From positions 70,010,012 to 70,074,011 of the forward strand of contig NC_073692.1 in the NCBI RefSeq assembly GCF_029784155.1: a stretch of DNA of 64,000 nucleotides, read 5' to 3'. Below the pieces are notes generated by a model. It did not search any database, was not told where the DNA came from, and saw only the letters and a list, made by a program, of their open reading frames with translations. This DNA is from Uranotaenia lowii. Taxonomy: Eukaryota > Arthropoda > Insecta > Diptera > Culicidae. This document shows, one piece after another, positions 46,349 to 59,224 of the stretch (the first letter of the stretch is position 1; each line of letters opens with the position of its first letter). The translations under genes and the position numbers were made by a program.

Positions 46349-48144
46349 GGTGAGAGTGGGGTATCGTGGGCCATGGGGAATAGAGTGTCCGTCCCGGGAT
46401 TTCCCGGGCGGGAATTCCCGGGAATTTTAAAATTTCGGGAATTCCCGATTCCCGGGAATCGTAGTTTCATTCCCGGGAATTCCCGACATGTATGAAATTA
46501 TTTCTCTGGAAAAGCCTGAAAGCCTCCGTAATCATTCTTATTGTTTTTATTTGAAAATGTAGTCATACAAAACTCATTGAGAATATGCCGATTCCTGTGG
46601 CATTTTGACATTTTGCAGCCATTTGGTGCAATTATTTTATTCAAATAGATTAGTTTAAAAAGATTATATGTATTTCCACGCCGTATTCATTGAACGAAAA
46701 CCCACAACAGTTCGAAAAATGTATGAAAAATCGGGTAGAAAGATTGTGTTTTCTTGAAAGAAACATTCATGCACTTGTTTACCTTTGGCTTTGAAAGCCA
46801 GATGAACTTCAAAATCTCAAATTGAAGAATACATCGTTTTTTTTTCATATGAAGAGCAAATATGTGAAGTGTTTAGAAAACGAAAAATGGTTGAAATAAT
46901 CAAACAAATAAAAACATTTTTTTATCAACCCCTAGTTGCATGGATGAATTCTTTATTTGACTTATTCAGATTATTTTATAGTTCTTTAGACTGTTTTTAA
47001 TTTTTCATTGTTGAAAACAGTTTGATCAATTTGATTAAAAATAAGTTTAAAAAAACATTGTGAAGTGTCCATTTTGAACAAATTATGGGCTCGTGTGCTT
47101 GAAAGGTTCGATAAGCTATGTATATTTGAATCGAAGTGCATATATTTTATGTGATTTTGAAAATTTCCCGGGATCCCGGGAATTCCCGGGAAATGGGCCA
47201 CCAGATTTCCCGATTCCCGGGAATGAGAAAATGGCCGGGAAATGGACACTCTAATGGGGAAACGTGGGCCACTTTTAATATCTCAGATGTGTGTTAAGAT
47301 AAAAATCTCAAACCAACTGTCTTCGTCGTCGCTTTGCGTGAACATTTATTTCTATATGTTGTTGACTTAAATACGCATCGTAAGCTTCTTTCATTTATAA
47401 AGCTAAAAAAAGTTAAAAAAAAATTACTTACATAATTAAAAAAAACACCCACTTATTGCATCGATGGAGAACCTAAAGTGCATAACAAAAATATGCTCAT
47501 ACGCTTATGATCTCAGTTTTGTCATGATCTTTCACGTGGAAAAGGAATTTTTGAGGAAACATCAATAAGTCACACAAACTCAACCAATTTGCAAATCATA
47601 GCTTGTGGGGAATCGTGGGCCACACATTTTGAACTACCTATATTTTTTTGTTTTTATACACATTCAGAACTTAAAATACGTTTCTCCTATCTGTAAAGTT
47701 TTCTTATGCCAAATGAAGAGTTATGAAAAATATTTTGTCCATCCTATCTAAGAAATTTTGCCAAAACGTTCGCGAGCCAGTTTTTGGAATCTATTCGATC
47801 ATACACAGCTCTCTTTTTTATTTCATTATCTGAAATTGCTTTAAAATAACGAAATGAATTATGAAATCACAGTTTTGGGTCAACTCATAAGCTTTGCATG
47901 TTATTTAGTCAATTTGGATTTAGTGGCCCACGATTCCCCACCATTTTTCAATATCCAAAAAATATAGCTTTTTTTTAAACACTCAGAATTTGGGGAAAAT
48001 AACTTATCAAAAATTTAAAAAAAATTCTTTATGATACCTTGAAAATGTAGAAAACCATGCCATTTTTTATTTTAATTTTATCTTTAATAATAAAGAAGTT
48101 ATGGAACAACGAAAAAAAGTGGCCCACGATTCCCCACTCTCCCA
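46349..48144. mobile_element. TA-flanked TIR element with GAGAGTGGGG ends, interrupted by a hAT
   Basis: Left GGTGAGAGTGGGGTATCG and right CCCCACTCTCCCA are inverted ends flanked by TA. The motif GGGGAATCGTGGGCCAC appears near the left end, at about 47607, and inverted at about 47923 and 48119. Removing the insertion 46381-47253 plus one duplication restores a roughly 0.9-kb non-coding element. The TA target suggests Tc1/mariner type. Confidence 0.82.
46381..47253. mobile_element. hAT-type MITE with TAGAGTGTCC ends, nested
   Basis: TAGAGTGTCC begins the element and GGACACTCTA ends it. The exact 8-bp duplication ATGGGGAA lies at 46373-46380 and 47254-47261. Subterminal blocks are dense in CCCGGGAATTCCCGGG-type palindromes. 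The 873-bp interior lacks transposase. The insertion interrupts the GGGCCATGGGGAA segment of the host element. Confidence 0.9.
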
Positions 48145-48285
48145 TATATAATTTTCCACGCGATAAAATGTTGTTATTAACGTGGTTTTTGTATTTTGAA
48201 ACCCAAGAAGTTTATAAAAAAGACTTATGAGCTCATTAAGGAATCTTCCATTATTAATGTCATTTTATAAATTAAAAAATACACT

Positions 48286-49044
48286 CTTTTTTAAGGGGGG
48301 GGGGGTAGGGTTTAACGGGTATAAAAAAACACCATTTTCACGATTTTTTTCTGGAACTATCCTTCAAACAAATGTATTCAAATTTTTTGCATTATACAAA
48401 GCATTGTTAAAAGAACATTTAATAATTTTTTCGTAGAAAAATATTGAAAAATGAGCCGGTGATGGAGCATTTTCGAGGATGCCTTTTAGAAAACAGGATT
48501 TGCGGCGGACACTGTATCTCAGCACAGAATCATCTGAAGTCAAAAAATCAGAGCAAAATATTTTTAACAGATGTTTTTCTGGACCCCAACGTTTTTATTT
48601 AGCTTAAAAGTATTTTTATGAAATTTTTGTGGCTGTTTGAAGTAAAAACTACGATTTTTCACTTAAAAATCCGCCATTTTTCACCTGTAAAGTCTCCCCA
48701 AAATAAAAAAAAATCAAAAAAGAAAAACTTTGGGGTCTGGTATTTTATATATAGAAAATGTGTTCCAAATTTGAAAACAATCGGATAAGTAGTTTTCAAA
48801 TGACGATGTCCACGGACTTTAAAAATGTGCTTTCGAGAAAAACGCGTTTAAAGTTTCTGTTCTTGCTTTCTTGCAGTATTAGATAGCAGGAGATAAAGGC
48901 CTATAACTTCTACAGTTTTACTTCAATTGACTTGAAAATTTGACACAACATTCTTGAAATGTTTTACAATAAGAAAATAAAAAAATAAAAAAATCGATTT
49001 TTTGAAAATGTTAGACCCTACCACCCCCCCCCCCCCCTTTAAAA
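48286..49044. mobile_element. TIR element with poly(G) termini
   Basis: The left end TTTTTTAA followed by 11 G and TAGGGTTTAAC is mirrored by GTTAGACCCTACCA, 14 C and TTTAAAA at the right. The ends are inverted repeats with long homopurine/homopyrimidine tips. About 0.75 kb with no coding capacity. The superfamily and target duplication are unclear. Confidence 0.72.
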
Positions 49045-50029
49045 GAAGACAATTTTTAGAAACTTTTCAATAATCTTATTTTTCTGAGCTTCTTCATATA
49101 AGTGCAACTTTAGTTAATCTGTTTTTGAAACTATACGATCGAAAAACACATAGATATTTGAGATAATTTTTTGATTGTATAAATTGCTGTGAACTTAAAA
49201 TTGATTTTAAAATTATGATATTTTTTCATTATTTTAATATATTGTCCAGAGTGTTGATTCGAAAATATCGTTTTTCTATCAATCCTGAAATTCATTTCTA
49301 GTTGTAAATTGCGATCAACAAACAATGTTTCTAAAAATTAATTAAATTCTTAAACAAAATATAAGAATATTTTAATTTTAATTTTTTTTTCAATCTATAA
49401 CAAATGAACTTAAATTTTAATAATTTATTTAGAGTAGTAACCAATTTGCAACAAAGAGGGTATGAATAAAATGGAAATAGTTTATTTTATTCCTTGTGAG
49501 GAAAAGTATTCCCTAAATTTTGAAACGATTTTAGAGGGATACATAAAATATTATGAAATGAAGGATCAATTTCTGATAGCATAAGGCCACAAAAATCACA
49601 TTGGTGCAAGAAATGTAAGAGCTGATTTTGACTGGTTTGAGAATGTTGAAAAATATGAGTATCTTTATGAAAAAAAACTATTAATTATTACAAAGCTATT
49701 GAAAATAAAGATTTTCAACAAATGATTTATTTTCTCGATGGTTGCTAGTAATTCTGACTTCTAAGAAAAAGTTACATAAGTTTTCTTTTTGATTTGCTAA
49801 ACAGTTCTACGAAAATAAAAGAATTTGTACAAATTTCTAAGAAAATTTAACCAAAATGAATTATATATATATTTGCAAGCAAAACGTTTTGCGGTCTTTT
49901 ACATAAATGTTTAATAGATTAAAATTTTAATATCAAACCATTTTTGTGACGTCAGAAATAGTTGGATGATTATCAATTGTTTTTTTTCTTTTGAAAATTA
50001 TCGAATTACATTTTTTTAAAATTAATTTC
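49045..50029. other. AT-rich unassigned sequence
   Basis: Extremely AT-rich with no recognised boundaries. Confidence 0.35.
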
Positions 50030-50462
50030 TCAATTTTGTCCGGACTTGCTCAGATATTAAGTTCAAAATTTAAGAACGGTTTTTATTGTAAACTGTTCGG
50101 ATTTTGGCCGGAATTTTCCACTTTATTTGCAAAAACAAACAAAAAACTCAAAACGACTTACTTTAATTAATTATTATTGTGACCAAAAATGAATATTTTC
50201 GAACAAGATTTGTCAAAATAAACATGAACGATTTTAAAGGAAGACAAAAATGCAATTAAAATTCGCTTAAGTATTTTGAATATATTCTAATGATTCAATT
50301 GTATTTCTTCTTGATATTTAATCAATAATTCATTAGTTTTTCCCAAATTAGCCGGAATATTGACCGGTTTTAGGGTTGAAAAGAAAATAATTTTTTTTAG
50401 TTTAAATAGCCCTTATTTTTCATCCCGGATATGAAAGGGGAAAATTCCGGCAACCTTTTTCT
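50030..50462 (-). mobile_element. CCGGG-rich short element, copy 6 (diverged)
   Basis: TTTTGTCCGGACTTGCTC at the left, TTCGGATTTTGGCCGGAATT inside and ATTCCGGCAACCTTTTTC at the right reproduce the family plan in the orientation of copies 1-3, but with more substitutions. Confidence 0.55.
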
Positions 50463-51667
50463 AAAGCAATAATCTCTGAATTGAAATCCATTTAAAGGTT
50501 ATCACAAACAAAAAAAGGGATTATCCCTTCATTTAAAAGTTTATAAATTTTCTATTAAAATCCTATAAAACAAGCAATGATAAATTTTTAAGGAAAAATA
50601 ATTGAAAAAAAATCTGTGCCTTTCTCTTTTTTGTATATCTATATATTTTTTTAATTTGTTACTTTATGGAAAAAAAATTCAATTAACCCTCTTAAAACCA
50701 ACCCCTGGTTTAAATAGGGGTGTCTTGAATCAGCATAAAACTAAAACCCCTCATTATTTCAAGTTACTTTTTGCGCAGAATGTTTTTAATATGTTAATCT
50801 AACAATCCGTACTAAAGGCTACTGTTTGACAATGAGTTGTCTTAGGCTACATCCAATAAATGCTGAAAACATAAGAGTACTGGAAATGGAAATATTGTTC
50901 GAAAAATAATCCATATGGATCAAATATCAACAAACATTTAAAATGGTTCCAACCGAAGTTTTAAGCAACTTTTGGATAAAAACAGTTTACAAAACTATAC
51001 AGTTTTTCGTAAAATTAAATTAATAACACTAAACTTTTGTATATTTTTCTGTAAAAAAAAATTGGGTTATAAAAGTTTAACATTACATGATATTAACAAT
51101 GTTGAAAGAAAGATAAAAAAATTACACTTTCAGTAGAAGTCCTACGCTTCTGAAGCGCCTATTGGAAAATTGATCACCCCAATGGAAAATTTGATTCCAA
51201 TTTGTTCGGGGAACATTTCCACGGAATGAAAAATAAATTGAAAATTCTATGGTATACCGGCTAGGAAAAGTTCAAATTTTTTTATGAAATTGAAGCGTTT
51301 TTGTGTAATTTTAATGCCTTTTTCTGTTTGGGGGGGGGGGGTGGTTTTCTGATCGGGATGATCTGCTTTGTTGATATTTTATACGTTTTGAAAAATCATA
51401 AGATCACAGTTGATTTTCATTTTGAACTGTGAAGATTACATTTGTTCAATGATTTTTCGAACAGAAATTTTTTTTGTTTAAATTAAATATTCATTTTCAG
51501 TTGAAATTTTACATTTTTTTTATCAGTTTCAAATGCGATGAATCAATAGAAACTCATATCTACATGAATAAACGTTAGGTTGCCGAAATACTTGTAAACA
51601 ATGAGAAATCAGCTGTTCGTTTGAAACCCGGGAAAAAGCTGATATTTAATTTAAATAAAAGATCAAC
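50463..51667. other. AT-rich unassigned sequence with a poly(G) run
   Basis: A run of 13-14 G near 51330 is followed by TTTTCTGATCGGGA, which resembles the tip of the element at 44566-45497. This may be a solitary end of that family. Nothing else was recognised. Confidence 0.4.
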
Positions 51668-54600
51668 GAGTAGAAGTCAAATTTCGCTATCTGACGCCAT
51701 CTTTCGAATTTCTCTATCAAACACCATCTTGAAAACTAACATGCTTTCGATTAGCTCTAAAATGCTGTAAATGACTGAAAATCGCATAAAACAACCACAA
51801 TATATGGTGAAAGGGACAAACGACTTTATATAGATACAATAAATAATGCTAAATTTAACAAAATGGATAATGATAACAAAAAAAAAAACAAAGTATAGCT
51901 TGACATAACAAGTTGAAAAAAGATAATGATGTAGATAAAGATGAAGCATCTACTTTATATTGTAGCTTCAACAAGACAAACATGACAAAACTCGATAATT
52001 GAATATAAAACTGGACAGAACATGGGCAAACAAGAAAAATTGTAAACATTATAAGATAACACCATATTAAATAGGATGAAACATGGTTTAAACAGAAAAA
52101 CATAATAAACAAGATAAAACAAAGTAGTCCAGTATTTAACAAGATTAAGCAATAAAAGAAAAAATCAAAACAAGATAAAAAGATAAAACAGGGAAAAATA
52201 ATTATGTAACAAAGGTAAACAAGATAAAGAGAAGTGAATTATACTAACAAAAAAGACATGACATTAAAAATGAACATAAAAAAAATTGAATTTAGAAGTA
52301 AACGGAAGCCTCCATATTGGATTTACCCGGTTTATTTATCATTTTTTATTTTGTTTCATTTTGTTTTTCCTTTTCCATAATTTAATTATTTTTGTGCTCG
52401 ATGTGTCTTGTTAATCTTTTTTTAATCTCGATTTGTATTATTTTTTCTTCTAACGTTTTTTTTAAACTTTGTTTGAACTTTTTTAGTCTACTTTGATAAT
52501 GTTTTATTATGTTCTATTTTGTTTTGTCTTGTTAACTCTTGTTTCTTGTCAATTGAACGTCGTGCTTCTATGTTCTTTTAGTTGATTTATCCTGTTTCAT
52601 CTTGCTTAATTTGGTAAATTCCTGTTTTTTTTTTCGTTTCATGATATTCTGTCATGCATTTTCTAGTTTTTTCTGTTTTAAATTGTTTTCAATTGTTCAA
52701 TTTTTTTACTGTTTCATTTTGTTTTAACTGCTTTTGTCTTGTTTGACCTTTGTTTGTAAAATGTTAGCTCATTTAGCACATTTCGGTTGTAAAATGTTAA
52801 TAATATAATGTGTTTTTTTGTTGATCTTTTTATTTACTTTTGTCTTGTTTTACCTTCTTCATCTTTTTTGCCATGGTTTATCTGGTTTCGTCTTGCTTTT
52901 TTTTCTATTATATTTTAATATTTTAAATTTATATATCTTATTCTACTTTCGACACGTCTAGTTTTGCCATTATTTATAATTTTTTAAGTTATTTGTTATT
53001 TCGGTTATTATCGGTTAGATTGATCATGATATTGTCATTTCATTGGCATTTTATTGTCATATTATTGATTTTTTTTGTCAATATTTTGTCATATTTTTGT
53101 TATGTTTTTCATATTTTTGTTATATTTGTCATATTTTTATCAATTGTTTACCACATTTGTTATTTTTATGTCAAAATTTTGTCATTTTTTGTCATATTTT
53201 GATCAAAATGTTGTCATATTTCCATCACAATTGTCACATTTTCGACAGAGTTGTTTTGATGTTTTTCCATTGTATTTTAAAATTTTAGTCATATTTGTCA
53301 GATTTTCTATTTTTTTGTCATTTTTTCATAGTTTTTCCACATATGTCATGTTTTGTCATTTTATTGCCAAATAAAATAATTTTGTCAGATTTTTGTTGTA
53401 ATTTTGTCGTAATTTTGATCCCCACATTCGCCCCACTCGCTCCCTTGCCAGCGTTCTTCTCGCCAAGCCGAACTCTCATTTCTCACCCTTGCGTAAGGGT
53501 GGCACTATTTGGAAAAGACGTTTTTTATAAAATGCCTTCAATTTCCGCAAATCTAGCGCGTCGAACAAACTTTGTCACCATTCAACTAAACTTAATGAAT
53601 ATATATGGAACTTTTTTCACTTTCAGCAATGTTTGCTTGATACTGAAAATGAAGATTGGATAATCTCATGAACCTGAAAAGAGCCTGAATGTATACTGAC
53701 CACCGATGCTGCCGATTGGTGAATGCGTGTGCAGTAGACTGGCCCAAATTTGTATGTGATGATTTTTACAACATTTTTTTCAACGCGGCACCCCCTAGAT
53801 TGGTGCATTTAGGTGAAAAAATGACTTTCTGAAAGTTTCAGTTCATTTGGCAGAAACACGAGCTGGTGCAAAGGACTTGAAATTTGTACGGAGATTTTCG
53901 GCAAAATGATTGAAAAATTGACATACTTTGCCTCTTAGTGCTCTAAAATATGTTTTCAGTATGCTAGAATGCTCAGAAAGCTGTTGTTTAAACAATGACA
54001 AACAATTTTGTACGAGGTTGTGTCGCGATACGACGTTTTCGCAATTGAATGTGTGATTTTTTCGCATTTCATCGATATATCGTGAACGGTGTATAAGTGG
54101 ATTATTTGTACTAACTTGATCGCAATTTCACACAATGAGAATAACAGATTGAAAGTTTGTGTCCTTCGCTATCTGACGCCATCTTTCAACAAGATGGGGA
54201 AAAAACAAAAAAAAATCAAAGTACAGATTGACATAACAAGTTGAAATTAGATACGGCAAGATTAAACTTGATTAAGATAAAGATGAAGCATCTACAATAT
54301 AGAAGGAACTTAAACAAGATAAAACATATGACAAACCTCAATGATTGAAAATAAAACTGGAAAGAACTATTTATCTTCTTACGTTTGAACTTGTTTTGTC
54401 TACTTTGATGCTGTTTTATTATGTTCTATTTTGTTTTGTCTTGTTAACTCTTGTTTCTTGTCAATTTAACATCGTGTTTTTATATATTTTTTAGTTGGTT
54501 TATCATGTTCCATCTCGTTTAATTTGGTAAAATTCTATTTTATTTTGTTTCATGATGTTCTATTGTTCAATTTTTTCTCTTTTTTCGTTTTGTTTTTAAT

Positions 54601-55611
54601 TATTTTGTCATGTTTTGCGTTTTTTTTTTTTTGTATAATGTATCTTGTCTTTCTACATTTAATTTCATTTACTTTTTTCTTGATTAACCTTTTTCACCTT
54701 TTTTGCGATGGTTTATCTGGGTACGTCTTTTTTTTTTCTTAAAATTTCATATTTTATATTCTATATTTTATTCTACCCCATTTTATTTTGGTACATCTAG
54801 TTTTGTCATTTTTTTAAAATGTTTTTGAGTTATTTGATATCGACTTGTTTAAACCAGTTTCAATCAACCGCAACTGAATCTTACTATTTTTGTCTTGTCT
54901 TGTTTTTATTCATTTTGATATGGTTTTCTGATTTTAAATCGTTAAATTTTGTTATTAATTGTTCCTCGTTTTTTTTTCCTTTTTTTATTTAGATTGTATT
55001 TTTTCTCAATTATATTATTTTTTTTGTTTCAGTTTGTTTCACTTTTTCCGATAAGTTTATTTAATTTTTATGAAATTTTAGACCATAAACAGCCTTTTGA
55101 AGATCTTTGGTGGCTTTAGAGAGCGAAGTTTGACTTTTATTCGTTTAGCCCTTTCACCCAATATCAGTATTTTGAAGTTTTATTCGATTTTCGTTTTAAA
55201 GCTAAGCGTGTTGGATTTCAATATGGCGTCTGAATGCAGAATTCGATTCTGTCTTTCATCCACTATAATTTTGGTGGGAGTTTTATGTGATTTCAGTCAT
55301 TTACAGCATTATCAAGTAGAGAGGAAACCGCCATCTTGGATTTCAAGATGACGGCAGCAAGTGAAATTCGTTTTCTTCTAGTTTGGCCCTTTAGCCAATG
55401 ACAATATTGTAAAGATTTTATGCGAATTTAGGTCATCTACAGCATTTTAAAGTTCAGCGGAAGTCGCCATCTTCGATTTTTCAACTACCTAATAACCGTA
55501 TGGGGGGGGGGGTATGTGATTTTCAGTCATTTACAGTATTTTCAAGTTGAGCGAAAGTCGCCATCTTGAATTAAAAGATGGCGTTTGATAGCGAAATTTG
55601 ACTTCAACTCA
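51668..55611. mobile_element. Large element with inverted GATGGCG-rich ends and low-complexity interior
   Basis: Left GAGTAGAAGTCAAATTTCGC and right GCGAAATTTGACTTCAACTC are inverted ends. Inside them, units with CGCCATCTT dyads, CAGTCATTTACAGCATT and the complement occur once at the left (51680-51800) and several times inverted at the right (55060-55580). The interior is filled with AAGATAAAACA-type sequence at the left and TTTTGTCTTGTTTT-type sequence at the right. A block is duplicated: 54170-54520 repeats both 51680-52010 and 52470-52580. No target duplication or coding region was found, so the class is unknown. Confidence 0.62.
53030..53410. repeat. TTTTGTCAT-rich minisatellite
   Basis: Irregular tandem words of the form TTTTGTCATATTTTTGT, 10-20 bp apart, make the plus strand strongly T-rich. 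Overlapping frames of 69-122 codons here are phenylalanine/isoleucine-rich products of the repeat. Confidence 0.8.
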
Positions 55612-55865
55612 TGGTTTCATTCCACCGGTCATTCACATCCAATCCCTTTTTCATTTCATTTAAAAAGTCTGTCCTCATTTACTGTACTAAAGATTAACAA
55701 CTCAGAAATGAGGAACTCATCCTACGCGTGTAATTGGTTGGTATGCGAAAGAACATCTAAATTTTAGCTATTTATATGGCTCCCTCTCATAAAACCGTTT
55801 TAAAACTAATAAACCATTTACCTGACCATAATAAAGGTTTTAAGCATGGGATTGACTAACGCCAT
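55612..55865. other. Short interval ending in the LTR element's target duplication
   Basis: No feature apart from GCCAT at 55861-55865, the left copy of the target duplication. Confidence 0.5.
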
Positions 55866-56058
55866 TGTAGTATCCCGTAAAGATTGCATCCTACTCGTTG
55901 CTCGTACAGAATAAGACTGCCTCTCCTGTGGTGGCTCGGCTGCTATTACCCGTTGTTCGCTACGCACACACACATACACTCGCATGGTTATTTTGTTTAC
56001 AGTGTCGTATTCAAGGGGGTGCTATCTACAGGGTTGTCGTCAGTGGTACGATACTACA
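55866..56058 (-). repeat. LTR (3' LTR in element orientation)
   Basis: 193 bp, TG...CA bounded, with inverted 9-bp tips TGTAGTATC/GATACTACA. It includes ACACACACATACAC and GGTTATTTTGTTTACAGTG; the other LTR has GGTTATTATTGTTTACAGTG at this place, the only difference noticed. Confidence 0.93.
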
Positions 56059-56075
56059 TCTACTTTCCCTTTTTC
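56059..56075 (-). other. Polypurine tract of the LTR element
   Basis: Plus-strand TCTACTTTCCCTTTTTC directly abuts the LTR; read on the minus strand it is a purine run interrupted by one T. This is the expected plus-strand primer just upstream of a 3' LTR. Confidence 0.75.
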
Positions 56076-58824
56076 AATTGTTTTCAGAACCATGATTTAT
56101 GTTCTTAGTTCATTTGATGCCGCTCTATCAAATTCTTGGTGTCCCAGTGCTGAGTTCTTTTTTCAACATCTCGAATAGAAGTTCAAGTCGTTGAACTTTC
56201 AAATGTTTACTCCTTTTTGTATTCTACGTTAATCTTGTATTTATGCGATCGATATTTGTTTTTTAATATGCTGGTTTCAACTCATATCTCCAAACTTCAA
56301 CAATTATCATTTTTCTCCCAATCACCGACTTCAGTTCATGCTTCTAAGTTCCTCTAATCTAATATAATTTCCTTATTGCAACTTCCAACTATTATTCTCC
56401 AATTTATCTTTCCAATACCAGAATTTCAATTTGAACAACCTAAGCTCACCCTTCTTTCATTTGCAACTTTAAATTTTCTCACTTCTAATGACTTTCACTC
56501 CATAACATTCCCTATATATTCGATAAAAATATATGAATTTGAAATTCCATTTTTTTCTTTTAATTTGATTTTTCATTCTAAACAACTTTCAACTCTAGCT
56601 TAAAATTTCGCATTTGAAACTTCCTTCTTTCGGTTTCAAACTCCAATTTCCTATTTTGTATAACTTTAATTTTTCAAAATTCTAAATTGTTTAACATTTC
56701 TATATCAATTTCAACCTTGAATTTCAATTTTCCAATTTCTATTAAATTAAAAAGTTGAATTCCAAACTTTCCTATATCAACTGCTAATTTCTCATCTGCA
56801 ATTAAAAACTCAAACTCATCATTTCAACGCACATTTTTTTTACCATTTGTGCTCAGATGCAGAATTACCGATTGAGTCATGGTGGCTTGGCTTGGCTTAG
56901 TTGCGTTTGTTTACCAATAAATTATTAAACACCTACTTTTCGAGTAAGCTATTCAATATCGTAAGATTTGACAATTGTTTCTTTATTTATCTTCTATATA
57001 ACAACTTTTGAGTGCATTTCAACACGCCCTAATATTACGAACCGATATAACAATCAATGTTATCTAAGGCAAATTCTATAATGTTCAGAACCAAAGTTGA
57101 CTGAAATCATCATCTTCATCTGCGCTTTGCACACCTTCTTTCTGTAAAAATTTGATCACCTACCCTGGTCGAATTAAAGGACTCTTTATCAATTGCTTTG
57201 ATTCAGGAGAACCTAGTGCTTCTATAACCCTTGAATTTCAGCGTATGGTGTCCTGCTGTCAATTTACAATTCTCTTACAGCTTGTTTCAAATTAAAATTA
57301 AAGGTCCCAACAATTTCAAAATGTATCTACATATATGCCTTACTCTTTTCATTTACCTCATTCTCCACAGGTTCTACTACTTTTAGAAATTCCATTTTTT
57401 TTTTGTTCGGTCTCAAATTTCTTGTTAGCCTTTTCCTTGAAGAATAAAACTTTCATCTTTCTAGTCCCACAATTTCAATATAAACATTTAGTTTTACTTT
57501 CATAAAACCCAAGCTTCAACTTTTGACTTCGGACATTCTACTTCTAGCATCCAGCCTTATTCACTTCCATCTTCAACTTTAATCTTACAACGCATTATTT
57601 CAAATTCCTATTATTTCCTATTCCCATTTTTTCTTCTATAAAATAAAGCTTATTTGCAAGTTAGAATTTGTGAGAAATGGATATGTTGCTGTTTGACATT
57701 TACTTTCGATCTTCCTTCGACAATTTTTCTCTTCATCAACCTTTATCCTGCTCACACAAATACGGCTTTTCAACTTTACACATAAAGGCATTCATTCGAT
57801 CTTGAGCAAGCATTTCAACCGTTAGTAAAGAATCATGCGGTAGTTCTTGAAGATATGGTAAATGCGGTAGCCGGTGATGTTCAATGTGGATACAGATTCA
57901 CACCCATCAGCCCGTTTTCCTTCATGGATTCATCTTTTTTTTTTGTTCCATTCGAACTCTCCACTATTTTTCTCCATTGACGAATCTGAAGTAGGAACAA
58001 CGATTTTTTCCTATTCATAGTTCTGCTAATTTTCCATTCCAAATTTTCCATATACCTTGTTCATTGCACAACTCGCTTCCCTTTTATTTTCTAGTTGACC
58101 CTTTCGAATTTCAACATTTCAGGCTCCCATATTTCAACAAGAGATCCTTAATTAAATTCGAATTCTTTTGAACCTTCGACTTCCAAATACATTCAAAAAT
58201 CAAACTTTAAAAAAAATCTCAATTTTGAACAACAATCATCCACTATTTGAATACGAAAACTTCAATATTCAATAGCTATAGTTCAAATGGAGATTCAAAC
58301 TTTCCACCATCTAACCAGTATTCACAACCACCATTATTGATCTATCAATTCCAACTTCATTCTAAAACAGATTTTTTTTATTTGCAACTTCAAAATTTCA
58401 GAAAGTTTAAACATTTTTTTTTCCGATCCATCATTTATTAATTGTCAAATTTGCACTTGGTACATTACTTTTTAGATTTCAACTGAAATCATAATTCTTC
58501 TACTTGCAGATTAAAGCATTTAACTTTCCAACATACTATGTCATCAATGTAATGTTTCCGCATTGCAATTCATGACATTTTCAACCTCACAATCGAAACC
58601 TCATAACGGATTATCGACACTGTATGCATTTATAACCTACTAATGTCAAACCTTCAATTTCAAGGTTTTCCACATAAACTAAATTCAACTTGCCATTGTC
58701 AAACATTTTCTCCGTGTATCCAAACCATGGTTTCAGTCATCTTTTTCTTCCATCCAACATGACTCCCACTGAATTGCATCAGCCTACTTTGAACAGCATT
58801 TAAGCATCGCCATTTTCCAACTAA

Positions 58825-59135
58825 ATTCACCTGCCACAATGCAGAACGGAACCAGACTTTCTTATTTCACGCATTAAAGCGACTGGTCCATTTCTATCCA
58901 ATTTCCTGCTCTACCGCAGAATGACGTCAGACTTTTTTCTTGTCCGCATTGAAGCGACTGACTCATTTCATATTCATTGTCCTGCTCTTCCGCAGAATGG
59001 CGTCAGACTTTTCTACTTATCCGCATTTAAGCGACTGACCCATTTCATATTCGTTTTCCTGCTATTCCGCAGAATGGCGCCAGACTTTTATTCTAACCGC
59101 ATTGAAGCGACTGACCCATTTCTAAATTCACTACT
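58825..59135 (-). repeat. ~77-bp tandem units in the leader of the LTR element
   Basis: Units start near 58868, 58944, 59021 and 59097 (spacing 76-77 bp), sharing CCGCATTGAAGCGACTGACC, CATTTCATATTC, CCTGCTNTTCCGCAGAATGG and CGTCAGACTTTT. In element orientation the array lies just downstream of the primer-binding site, where packaging or dimerisation signals of retroelements usually sit. Confidence 0.85.
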
Positions 59136-59214
59136 TCGAACACTTCTATAGTTTCTTTTTTTTTTGTTCATAATTCTACCTTTCACTGCATACTCACCCG
59201 AGGGATTCGCCATA

Positions 59215-59224
59215 CTCGTCGCCA
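59215..59224 (-). other. Primer-binding site candidate of the LTR element
   Basis: On the minus strand TGGCGACGAG begins two bases inside the LTR boundary (TTTGGCGACGAG). TGG at this place is the standard complement of a tRNA CCA end. The matching tRNA was not identified. Confidence 0.7.

Noticed and set aside
55098..55600. Coding exon suggested by ATGGCG words
   Set aside because: The ATGGCG words belong to dyad units (GCCATCTT...AAGATGGC) repeated in both orientations, and frames break between units.
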